Below are positions 1-5,440 of a DNA stretch of 5,440 bases, in pieces. This DNA is from an uncultured Acidobacteriota bacterium (GTDB lineage: Bacteria; Acidobacteriota; Vicinamibacteria; Vicinamibacterales; UBA8438). The notes beneath the pieces were generated by a model. It made no database searches, had not been told where the DNA came from, and worked only from the letters and a program-made list of their open reading frames with translations. Each line of letters starts with the position of its first letter. Positions within the stretch are counted from its first letter, which is position 1. The stretch is from NCBI GenBank assembly GCA_937888665.1, contig CALBET010000161.1:1-5440 (forward strand), written 5' to 3'. The position numbers and the translations under genes were made by a program.

Positions 1-927
1 GGCGCCGTTCCAGTTCTCGGTGAAGGTACAGCGATTCACCTGGACGCGTGAACCGGGAAAGACGGTCAGCGCGCCAGAACCGTGCTCCTTGTTGTACTCG
101 CGACCGTCGCCCAGACCGATGTAGTCGACGCCCAGATTGGCGACGTTCCCGACGAAGAGACAGTTTTCGAGAACGGCTGAGCTTCCGTGCAGAAGATCGA
201 CTGCCGATCCTGTGATTTGCGCGCGGTTTCCGCGGAAGATACAGTTCCGGAATAGCACCGAATCCTGGGTGAAGCCGCGATGCTCGACGGAGACGCCAGC
301 CCCGCACGGGCTCGTAAAATTATCGAAGACCTCGACGTTCTCGATAGTCGGGTAGGATCGGCCCCAGATCTTGATGCCACCGCCGTCGGCGTAGAAGAAC
401 AGTTCCTTGACCAGCCGTGGGTGATCGGTGGGGGGCTGTATAGGACCTGGATCGTCCGACTGGGTGACGAAGTTGTTGGCCCCGGTGATCGTGAATCCCC
501 GCAGGACCGTGTTTCGCGAGATGCCATCTCCAAAGTAGACGACGTGGTTGACGACAGCGGGATAGCTCTCGGACGCCGAGTTGAGCGCCGGATTCGCCGC
601 GGTCAGCACGACATCCCCGACGGCCTCCAGCGTGATACCGTCGTGCCGCGCGTTGAACCAAATGAAGGCTTGGCCGGGTACCGATGGCCGATAGGTGCCT
701 TCATGTACCCTGACGGTCTTGTTGACCGGGTCTTGGGCCGCGCGCTCGAGGGCGGCCTGGATGTCGTCCCCGGGATACACGTCGTGCGCGTCGGCTCCGC
801 CACGCGTCTCCAGCCCTGGCGGTGTGGGCGCTTCACCCTGACCGGGCCGAGCCGCTTCCTGGTCGCACGCCGCCGCCGCGAGCAGAACCAGGGCGCCGAG
901 TATGCGCAGTCGCGTCGTGTTCCACAT
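1..927 (-). CDS. Right-handed parallel beta-helix lipoprotein (pectin-lyase-like fold), 3' end outside window
   Basis: The frame is open for exactly 309 codons from an ATG at 925-927 to the left edge, so the C-terminus is missing. An in-frame TGA lies 11 codons upstream, and a GGGGA/GGAG purine stretch precedes the ATG. Residues 1-21 form a lipoprotein signal peptide (charged TTRLR, then LGALVLLAAAAC), so Cys21 is probably lipidated. Asp22 follows it, the +2 residue that in E. coli favours inner-membrane retention. Residues 50-80 (VYPGDDIQAAL..., TVRVHEGTY) resemble the usual entry strand of pectin-lyase-like proteins. Beta-helix rungs follow: NTVLRGFTITGANN near 139-152, NVEVFDN 197-203, NCIFRGN 228-234, NCLFVGN 255-261, RCTFTEN 299-305. 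Many such proteins bind or cleave polysaccharides, but no catalytic residues can be assigned, so the substrate is unknown. The gene is divergent from the DUF4440 gene. Fold and export are fairly secure; function is not. Confidence 0.85.
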   Translation of the reverse strand, partial: MWNTTRLRILGALVLLAAAACDQEAARPGQGEAPTPPGLETRGGADAHDVYPGDDIQAALERAAQDPVNKTVRVHEGTYRPSVPGQAFIWFNARHDGITLEAVGDVVLTAANPALNSASESYPAVVNHVVYFGDGISRNTVLRGFTITGANNFVTQSDDPGPIQPPTDHPRLVKELFFYADGGGIKIWGRSYPTIENVEVFDNFTSPCGAGVSVEHRGFTQDSVLFRNCIFRGNRAQITGSAVDLLHGSSAVLENCLFVGNVANLGVDYIGLGDGREYNKEHGSGALTVFPGSRVQVNRCTFTENWNGA

Positions 928-1148
928 CTCCGTGTCCCCAGCCAACGGTCGAAACGCTCACGTGCTGCGACAACCAGCGACCTAGTGTACGACAGAGTGG
1001 TCGACGCCACCGCGATCGCGGGTCGACCCGTGCGGTGCCAGAGCCGCAGACGACAGGCGTCGAGCATGCACGAGGCGATCACTGGTGGCGGGGCGCTTGC
1101 CCGGATCCGGCCGAACGAGGAGGATGGTGTGTCGAAAGGGGATGATGG
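928..1148. promoter_or_regulatory. Divergent intergenic region between beta-helix lipoprotein and DUF4440 genes
   Basis: These 221 bp must hold the 5' signals of both flanking genes. No strong -35/-10 pair was found on either strand. A weak TACACT box (984-989 read on minus) could serve the lipoprotein gene. Short palindromes cluster at 997-1029: GTGG/CCAC arms around TCGACG, CGCGATCGCG (1011-1020) and GGGTCGACCC (1020-1029), with GGTCGAC repeated at 999 and 1021, 22 bp apart. They could be an operator, but GTCGAC is common across this window, including inside genes, so the assignment is weak. Confidence 0.3.
1135..1141 (+). promoter_or_regulatory. Ribosome binding site of the DUF4440 gene
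   Basis: AAAGGGG lies 7 nt before the ATG at 1149. It supports that start over nearby out-of-frame ATGs at 1142 and 1145. Confidence 0.5.
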
Positions 1149-1610
1149 ATGAGATTTCCGGCTCACGCGCTGTGTTGTGTTCTGGCGAGTACCTGGGCCG
1201 CCACCGCCTCCGCGGCGCAGGACCCGCCGGTGCAGTCCGAGCAGCAGGTGTTGATGGAGCTCGAGCGTGGGTGGAACGAGGCCTTCTACGCCAAGGACGT
1301 CGCGTTTATCGAGGGGGTGCTGGCGGACGAGTTCACGGCGACCTATGACGATGGCAGTCGGGGGGACAGGGCCCGGGAACTGACTCTCTCGAGCGAATTC
1401 AACCAGCAGGTCGAGTCGGCCGTCCAGGACGGCTTCACGGTGAAGATCTACGGCGAGACCGCGGTGGTGTGGTTCACCCTGCGTCTGGTCGGGATCCGGC
1501 AGGGCGAGCGGGCTGAAGTGGCCTTCCGTTACACGGACGTCTGGGTGCGGCGGGATGGTCGGTGGCAGTGCGTGTCGACCCAGAGCACGAGGGTGAGCGA
1601 CGCGGCGTGA
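1149..1610 (+). CDS. Secreted DUF4440 / SnoaL-like (NTF2 fold) protein
   Basis: This 153-residue protein begins with a Sec-type signal peptide, with likely cleavage after an Ala near residues 20-23 (ATASAAQD). The Cys pair at 9-10 does not sit in a lipobox. The mature part matches the DUF4440 layout: an N-terminal helix with ELERGWNEAF and KDVAFIEGVLADEF (about 38-62), the TYDDGS turn (65-70), and a last strand pair RYTDVWVRRDGRWQCVSTQSTRV (about 127-149), whose D-W-x-x-x-D-G-x-W pattern is the family hallmark. NTF2-fold proteins of this type form a cone-shaped pocket and usually dimerise. Most secreted members have no known substrate, and no catalytic set can be named here. Length is normal for the family. 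It stops with TGA 21 bp from the convergent end of hflX, with no clear terminator hairpin between. The family call is good; the role is unknown. Confidence 0.9.
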   Translation: MRFPAHALCCVLASTWAATASAAQDPPVQSEQQVLMELERGWNEAFYAKDVAFIEGVLADEFTATYDDGSRGDRARELTLSSEFNQQVESAVQDGFTVKIYGETAVVWFTLRLVGIRQGERAEVAFRYTDVWVRRDGRWQCVSTQSTRVSDAA

Positions 1611-1631
1611 CGTCCCGCTCGCGTCTCAGAA

Positions 1632-3230
1632 CTAGCTGGGCTCGAAGAGGCGTGGCGGAAGCTCGTCGTGCAGGAGCGACCGGCGGTCATCTGCGGACCA
1701 CAGCATCTGTTCGGCCCGTTCGAGCAGCGTTCCCAGTCCTCTGAGTTCAAGGGCGGAGACCGCGACGCCGCGGTAGCGAAGCGCCAGGGCGGCGCCCTCT
1801 CCGGGCGCCAGCTTGTCGATCTGATTGAACACCAGCAGTTCGGGGGCCTGCATACCGATCTCCGCCAGGACGCCGTGGACGGCGTCCATACGCCGCTCGC
1901 AGTCGGGCGCCGAGGCGTCTACGACGTGCAACAAGAGCGACGCGTCCGAGAGCTCCTCGAGCGTGGCGCGGAACGCGCTGACCAGATCCGCCGGCAGGTC
2001 GCGGATGAACCCGACCGTATCCGTGATGATGACCTCCCGGTCGCGCGGGAACCGCAGGCGACGCGACACCGGGTCGAGCGTGGCGAACATCTGGTCGGCG
2101 ACGTAGACGTCCGTCTTCGTCAACGCCCGCAGCAGGGTGCTCTTGCCCGCGTTTGTGTACCCGACAATCGACAGCACCGGTATCTCGCGCCGGCCGCGGC
2201 GCTGGCGCCGGTTCTGGCGCTGCGTGCCGAGCTTCTTCAGCTCGCGCTCGAGTCGGGTCACCCGGTCTCGGGTGCGTCGGCGGTCGACCTCGAGTTTCGT
2301 TTCACCGGGTCCTCGGCCACCGATGCCACCCTCCAGCCTGGACAGCGACACGTCGGCACGTTGCGCCAGCCGAGGGAGCAGGTACTTCAGCTGCGCCAGC
2401 TCGACCTGCAGCTTGCCGTCCCGGGTGGTGGCGTGCTGCGCGAAGATGTCGAGGATGAGCTGGGTGCGGTCGATCACCCGCAGCTCCATCCGTTCGCCCA
2501 GGTTGCGGGCCTGGGTGGGGGTCAGGTCCTGGTCGACGATGACCAGATCGACATCCTGCTGGAAGGCGCGGACCACCAGGTCTTGCAGTTTGCCGGAACC
2601 GACGACCGTCTTCGGGTCGACCCGCGGGCGCTGCTGGGTGACGATATCGACGATCTCGACCCCGGCGGAGCGCGCCAGTTCACGCAGCTCGGCGACGTGG
2701 ATGTCGAGGTCGCCGGCGCTGCGACCCGCCGTGACCGAGACAAGAATCGCCCGCTCGCGGTCACCGACCTCTCGGGTCCCGACCGATCGCGAGAGCTCAG
2801 CCTCCAGTTCGCGTATCCAGGTCTGAAAGTCGAGGTCAAGCTGCGCCGGGGGCACCGGGGGGAGGAGTTCCAGGCCGTCGCCGCCCCGCGAGGTCAAGGC
2901 CGCGATATGGGCGAGCGTTGGAAGCCCGTCGTCGCCGACCCCAATCGTGACCAGGGCGTCGAGCCGGAGCAGCCGCAGGTCGGACTTGTCGTCTCGGGTG
3001 ACGCCTTCGCGGGCGAGGTGCGTGTGCAGACAGCGGAGACCGCGGAGCCGGCCTCGACCGGCTCTGAGGCGCCCCCAGTCCGGCAGCTGCGTCGAGTGGG
3101 CGTCGCCCACCATCACGTGCTGGATGGCCCCGCGGCGGTCGACGAGCACGCCGACCTGACGCCGGATGTCATGGCTGATTTCGGTGAGCTGACGCGCCAG
3201 CTCCTGCGTCAGCAGCTGGTCGGCCGGCAC
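1632..3230 (-). CDS. hflX: GTPase HflX, long form
   Basis: HflX is a cytoplasmic GTPase of the Obg-HflX superfamily that binds the 50S subunit and splits or rescues stalled ribosomes under stress. Counting from the GTG at 3230 (532 residues), the HflX N-terminal domain includes PKTVVGSGKLQDL (206-218), VIVDQDLTPTQARNL (230-244) and RTQLILDIFAQHA (255-267). The signature GGRGPGETKLEVDRRR (304-319) follows, then a basic coiled linker. The G domain has G1 GYTNAGKST (357-365), switch I ATLDP (383-387), G3 DTVGF (404-408), G4 NQID (469-472; the canonical motif is NKxD) and G5 SAL (492-494). An extra N-terminal domain of more than 100 residues makes it longer than the 426-residue E. coli protein, as in Acidobacteria/Deltaproteobacteria forms. 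The GTG is the only canonical in-frame start, but family-like residues continue upstream, so translation probably begins at 3305. It is likely co-transcribed with the genes upstream. The stop is TAG. Confidence 0.95.
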   Translation of the reverse strand: MPADQLLTQELARQLTEISHDIRRQVGVLVDRRGAIQHVMVGDAHSTQLPDWGRLRAGRGRLRGLRCLHTHLAREGVTRDDKSDLRLLRLDALVTIGVGDDGLPTLAHIAALTSRGGDGLELLPPVPPAQLDLDFQTWIRELEAELSRSVGTREVGDRERAILVSVTAGRSAGDLDIHVAELRELARSAGVEIVDIVTQQRPRVDPKTVVGSGKLQDLVVRAFQQDVDLVIVDQDLTPTQARNLGERMELRVIDRTQLILDIFAQHATTRDGKLQVELAQLKYLLPRLAQRADVSLSRLEGGIGGRGPGETKLEVDRRRTRDRVTRLERELKKLGTQRQNRRQRRGRREIPVLSIVGYTNAGKSTLLRALTKTDVYVADQMFATLDPVSRRLRFPRDREVIITDTVGFIRDLPADLVSAFRATLEELSDASLLLHVVDASAPDCERRMDAVHGVLAEIGMQAPELLVFNQIDKLAPGEGAALALRYRGVAVSALELRGLGTLLERAEQMLWSADDRRSLLHDELPPRLFEPS

Positions 3231-3319
3231 CCGTCGCCGGAACAGACGTTCGAGCTGACGAACCTGACCGGCCTTGAGACCACCCGTGTTGCCAAAGACC
3301 TCGATGGGAAGCTCCTTTT
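3231..3319 (-). promoter_or_regulatory. hflX translation start region: strong Shine-Dalgarno before an ATC codon, plus in-frame N-terminal coding extension
   Basis: Read on the minus strand, AAAAGGAG (3319-3312) is followed by six bases and then ATC (3305-3303). From there the hflX frame reads I-E-V-F-G-N-T-G-G-L-K-A-G-Q-V then RQLERLFRRR, directly into the GTG-initiated protein. As I remember long-form HflX proteins, they begin M-x-x-(V/I)-(F/Y)-G-N-T-x-G-L-K followed by an LERLYRRR-like stretch. The ATC thus sits where the initiator ATG should be, at a normal distance from the best ribosome binding site here. The GTG at 3230 has no comparable site. Either ATC serves as a rare start codon, or one base differs from a real ATG through mutation or sequence error. 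The first is known in kind from ATT starts in infC and pcnB. Which of these holds is not decidable here. Confidence 0.6.
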
Positions 3320-3326
3320 GACCGTG

Positions 3327-3833
3327 TTACCGCGCGGCGTCGTGAGCGAAGCGGCGATAGACGGCTCGTGCCTCGTCGAACTGCGCGAAGACATGGTCAC
3401 GCTCTGTGTCGGCGCGCCACCCAGGCCAGGCGTCGGCCATCGATTGCAGGGTGTCGGACCATTCTACCGCGTCAGTGGTGCCCAGGGCCGCGTCGACGAT
3501 GAAGCCTTTGCCGCCGCCGAGTCCGCGCTCCAGCGGGTCGTTCTCGCCAGGAAACGCATGGACGTAGCCGACGGTGGCGCCCTGCGCCTTCGCCTTGCGG
3601 AACATGTCGGTGTTGCTCGGGTAGAGGCTCTCGATGGCGGTGCCGGCATAGCCCATGGTGAACGGTGAGAGCAGGTGGTCGCGCATGCCGAACATGAAGA
3701 CGTGCCCGTAGAACGGGGGCCGATATTCCTGGCCCACCACGACCAGTCGTTCCGGCGTGGAGGTCGAATGCGGGCCGCCGCCCGGCTCGAAATACTGGTA
3801 GTCGAGAATCCGGTTGTCCTTGTTGGCGACCAT
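3327..3833 (-). pseudogene. Probable remnant of a CehA/McbA family (PHP-like) metallohydrolase, N-terminally truncated and internally deleted
   Basis: This 168-codon frame opens at an ATG with no Shine-Dalgarno. Family-like residues (LKGLATDDVPA) continue upstream to about 3866 with no canonical start before the in-frame TGA at 3894-3896, which suggests the N-terminal half is missing. Residues 1-121 resemble the middle of CehA/McbA metallohydrolases: NKDNRILDYQYF, GQEYRPPFYGHVFMFG (34-49, with His44), IESLYPSNTDMFRKAKAQG, GYVHAFPG (89-96, His92), KGFIVDAALGTTD. After VEW (123-125) the text jumps to DTLQSMADAWPGWR and FDEARAVYRRF (152-162), which resembles the family's extreme C-terminus, so a segment of the catalytic domain appears lost in frame. 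The early His motif and signal peptide are absent, so activity is unlikely. Full-length members have several hundred residues. It lies 46 bp after the amidohydrolase gene and ends 21 bp before the probable hflX start. It could still be translated as a short protein. The family call rests on recalled homologues. Confidence 0.6.
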
Positions 3834-3856
3834 GGCTGGAACGTCGTCCGTAGCAA

Positions 3857-3870
3857 GGCCCTTCAGGGCC
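3857..3870 (-). terminator. Short G+C hairpin after the amidohydrolase stop codon
   Basis: GGCCC-TGAA-GGGCC on the minus strand forms a 5-bp all-G+C stem with a four-base loop (6 bp if the loop tightens), starting 9 nt after the amidohydrolase TAG. No U-tract follows, so it is at best a weak or attenuating terminator. It also falls in the family-like 5' extension of the metallohydrolase remnant and may be incidental. Confidence 0.2.
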
Positions 3871-3879
3871 GCAGACCGT

Positions 3880-5235
3880 CTACCACCCAGCTCTCAGCCC
3901 TTCGCGGTCCACAGCCTCGCCGCCGAGATAGACGGCTGAGATTTGTCGGGTGTTCCCGATGCCGTACATCGGGTTGGCGTCGAGCACGATGAAATCGGCG
4001 CGCTTGCCGGGGGCCAGGAGCCCGGTGTTGACTCCGAGCAGCTCGGCGGAGGTACTGGTGGCGATCTGAATGGCCCTGGCCGGCGAGATGCCCGACTCGA
4101 CGATCAGCTCCAGCTCGTGATGTTCCATGTAGCCCTGGATGTGATCCTGTATCCCCGTGTCGGCGCCGAACACGAGCCGGGCGCCGGCGTCAGAGAGCTT
4201 CTTCAGGCTGCGCAGCATCATCGCGAACGACTCTGCCCCCGCGGCGGCGGCTTCAGGGGTGCGGTTCGCGTACGACTCACGGATTCGGGCGATGACCTCG
4301 GGTGAGACCGATTCGGCCAGCAGCGGGTCGTCAACCCAGGCGGGTGGCTCGGCGTGACGTCCCCGCTCGGAGACCGCGAGGTTTGGCATGACGAACACGT
4401 CGTGCTCCACAATCGCGGCCACCAGCTCGTCGTCCATCTCGACATCGCGAGCCAGGTGCGCGAACCCGTCGACGCCGGCGTCAACCAGTTCGCGTGCATC
4501 TTCCGCGTCGAAAATGTGCGCGATCACGCGGACGTCGTGCGCGTGCGCCGCCTCGATGATGGGTCGGTAGAGATCCGGTCCAAGTTTCTCGACCGATCCC
4601 CCTCTGGCGTCGACCCAGATCTTCAGGAAGTCGGCGTCGGTTGCGGCAATCTCGTCCACGAGCGCCACTGCCTCTTCTACGGTCGTGGCGCCAAACGCGG
4701 TCGGTCGCATGGTCGGCGCCCCCGGGCCGGCGTCCGGTCGCGCGATGCCGCGGAACGCGGTGTGGAGGCGGGCGCCGCCAAGCCTCCCGGCTTCCTGGTC
4801 GGCCTTGATCGTGAACGCGATGTCGCCCGGGTCGGTGCCCAGCGACACGATCACGCCCACGCCGTGGTACGCGTACCGGTTGAGCTGGTCGGCGATGTTC
4901 TCGCGGGTGTAGTTGGCATTGTCGAAACTGAGGTCGTCGACGAATCCCACGTGGCCGTGCAGGTCCACAAGCGTCGGCATGACCGTCTTCCCGGTCAGGT
5001 CGACCACGGTGGCGCCCTCCGGAATCGCCACGTTGGCGGCGAGCCCGACGTCTGTGATGACGCCGTCGTCGACGAGGAACACGCCGCCACCGAGCGGCGG
5101 CCCGCCGTCGCCCGTGATGAGGGTGGCGCCTTCAAATGCGACCACGGTGCTGAGGGGCGCTTCGGGAGCGGCGCTCCCGCATGCCGTGACACCGATGGCG
5201 AGACCAACGACCGCCGCAGTCTGTCGAATGCTCAT
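3880..5235 (-). CDS. Metal-dependent amidohydrolase family lipoprotein (imidazolonepropionase-like)
   Basis: This is a 451-residue protein of the amidohydrolase superfamily, exported and probably membrane-anchored: residues 1-19 form a lipoprotein signal ending in the lipobox VTAC (Cys19). A small N-terminal beta domain (about 30-85: AFEGATLITGDG, VVDLTGKTVMPTLVD) leads into a TIM barrel with a full set of likely metal ligands: HGH at 93-95, Lys205 in LKIWVD (the usual carboxylated lysine), His240 in VIAHIFD, His260 in GFAHLARD, and Asp359 in FGADTG. The end, GLLAPGKRADFIVLDANP (405-422) and AVYLGGEAVDR, is the typical return to the beta domain, so the protein looks complete. The layout suggests a binuclear enzyme of the imidazolonepropionase/peptidase-like group that hydrolyses an amide, lactam or X-Pro-type bond, but the substrate cannot be read from sequence. 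The ATG start is preceded by a GAGAAAAG stretch. It is divergent from the GMC oxidoreductase and heads the minus-strand block. Confidence 0.93.
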   Translation of the reverse strand: MSIRQTAAVVGLAIGVTACGSAAPEAPLSTVVAFEGATLITGDGGPPLGGGVFLVDDGVITDVGLAANVAIPEGATVVDLTGKTVMPTLVDLHGHVGFVDDLSFDNANYTRENIADQLNRYAYHGVGVIVSLGTDPGDIAFTIKADQEAGRLGGARLHTAFRGIARPDAGPGAPTMRPTAFGATTVEEAVALVDEIAATDADFLKIWVDARGGSVEKLGPDLYRPIIEAAHAHDVRVIAHIFDAEDARELVDAGVDGFAHLARDVEMDDELVAAIVEHDVFVMPNLAVSERGRHAEPPAWVDDPLLAESVSPEVIARIRESYANRTPEAAAAGAESFAMMLRSLKKLSDAGARLVFGADTGIQDHIQGYMEHHELELIVESGISPARAIQIATSTSAELLGVNTGLLAPGKRADFIVLDANPMYGIGNTRQISAVYLGGEAVDREGLRAGW

Positions 5236-5351
5236 GGGTTCAACTTTTCTCGTCGTCCACGTGTGGGCTCGCGCCCGAGATCGAAGACCGCGATTATATC
5301 CGTCGGCGCGTGTCCTGCCGGGCGCTGGCGTTTTCGCGGTACGATCACGGG
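5236..5351. promoter_or_regulatory. Divergent promoter region between amidohydrolase and GMC oxidoreductase genes
   Basis: This 116-bp region separates two start codons pointing apart. On the minus strand a perfect TATAAT (5298-5293) lies 57 bp before the amidohydrolase ATG. Seventeen bases further up is CCGGCA (5321-5316), matching only 3 of 6 bases of a -35 box. For the plus-strand gene no Shine-Dalgarno is seen; a TACGAT box (5340-5345) ends 6 bp before its GTG. Promoter spacing is plausible for the amidohydrolase and uncertain for the other gene. Confidence 0.5.
5293..5298 (-). promoter_or_regulatory. Candidate -10 box (TATAAT) for the amidohydrolase gene
   Basis: This is an exact match to the sigma-70 -10 consensus in an otherwise G+C-rich region. 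It would give a leader of about 50 nt. The -35 partner is weak. Confidence 0.45.
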
Positions 5352-5440
5352 GTGACCTACGACTACATCATCATCGGGGGCGGCACCGCCGGCTGCGTGC
5401 TCGCGAATCGGCTCTCGGCCGATCCGGATGCCAGGGTGTT
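5352..5440 (+). CDS. GMC family FAD-dependent oxidoreductase (choline dehydrogenase-like), N-terminal fragment
   Basis: Only the first 29 codons are present; the gene runs off the right edge in frame. From the GTG the protein reads V/M-T-Y-D-Y-I-I-I-G-G-G-T-A-G-C-V-L-A-N-R-L-S-A-D-P-D-A-R-V, the classic start of glucose-methanol-choline oxidoreductases. IIIGGGTAGC (6-15) is the GxGxxG dinucleotide-binding turn that holds the ADP part of FAD, and CVLANRLS is the following helix typical of the family. Members oxidise alcohols, sugars or sterols to carbonyls, with electrons passed to oxygen or a membrane acceptor. The substrate cannot be judged because the substrate-binding and His-containing C-terminal domains lie outside. 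There is no signal peptide, so it is probably cytoplasmic. The start is clear because the conserved Y-D-Y-I-I-x-G block begins two residues after it. Confidence 0.85.
   Translation, partial: MTYDYIIIGGGTAGCVLANRLSADPDARV

Noticed and set aside
280..1152. Long plus-strand open frame over the beta-helix gene and intergenic region
   Set aside because: The minus-strand frame gives a lipobox and beta-helix rungs without interruption; the plus frame has low-complexity Arg/Val/Asp composition and no domain.
603..1166. Minus-strand 187-codon frame overlapping the lipoprotein start
   Set aside because: It is out of frame with the beta-helix gene, crosses the intergenic region and the start of the DUF4440 gene, and reads as Arg/Pro/Ser-rich shadow sequence.
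1085..1348. 87-codon plus-strand frame overlapping the DUF4440 start, preceded by GAGGAGG-like sequence downstream of its ATG
   Set aside because: It overlaps the well-supported DUF4440 gene in another frame and has no domain-like content.
1611..1631. Possible bidirectional terminator between the convergent DUF4440 and hflX genes
   Set aside because: The 21-bp gap contains no inverted repeat or T-run on either strand.
2614..2625. Palindrome CGGGTCGACCCG as a second copy of the intergenic palindrome
   Set aside because: It lies within hflX where GTC-GAC-CC codons (Val-Asp-Pro on one strand) explain it; it mainly shows that this word is common background here.
1668..3668. A 666-codon open frame on the plus strand opposite hflX and the metallohydrolase remnant
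   Set aside because: The opposite strand carries unmistakable HflX motifs in order. The plus-strand product is rich in Arg, Gly, Val and Asp without any recognisable domain, as expected for a mirror frame of a high-G+C gene.
4354..5355. A 333-codon plus-strand open frame opposite the amidohydrolase
   Set aside because: It mirrors a complete amidohydrolase with all metal ligands, has no recognisable domain, and overlaps both the divergent promoter region and the start of the GMC gene.

Overview
This is a gene-dense, high-G+C stretch (roughly two thirds G+C by eye) of a bacterial chromosome. No RNA genes, insertion sequences, CRISPR repeats or phage genes were seen. Three things suggest an uncultured Acidobacteriota-type bacterium, perhaps class Vicinamibacteria: a long-form HflX with the N-terminal extension I associate with Acidobacteria and Deltaproteobacteria, a lipoprotein metal-dependent amidohydrolase next to a CehA/McbA-type metallohydrolase fragment, and a GMC oxidoreductase. 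That placement is inferred from remembered family resemblance, not from a search.

Layout. Positions 1-927 (minus) hold the first 309 codons of a right-handed beta-helix lipoprotein whose 3' end lies beyond the left edge. A 221-bp divergent intergenic region separates it from a small secreted DUF4440/SnoaL-like protein (1149-1610, plus). That gene converges, with a 21-bp gap, on a minus-strand block read from right to left: an amidohydrolase lipoprotein (5235-3880), a short open frame that looks like a collapsed remnant of a CehA/McbA family metallohydrolase (3833-3327), and the ribosome-associated GTPase gene hflX (about 3305 or 3230 to 1632). At the right edge a GMC-family FAD oxidoreductase gene starts on the plus strand (5352), divergent from the amidohydrolase across 116 bp that carry a perfect TATAAT box facing the amidohydrolase.

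How they fit together. The amidohydrolase, the metallohydrolase remnant and the GMC oxidoreductase look like catabolic or accessory functions. hflX is a housekeeping/stress GTPase that may be co-transcribed with the block above it. No dedicated pathway is evident.

Two points stand out. First, hflX has no ATG, GTG or TTG at the place where its conserved N-terminus begins. A good Shine-Dalgarno sequence sits 6 nt before an ATC codon exactly there, while the only canonical in-frame start (GTG at 3230) would remove about 25 family-like residues. Second, the small gene upstream of hflX appears to be a metallohydrolase that has lost its N-terminal half and an internal segment while staying in frame. 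Its stop codon is in the same frame as hflX. I found no convincing evidence of a wholly new biological system in this window.
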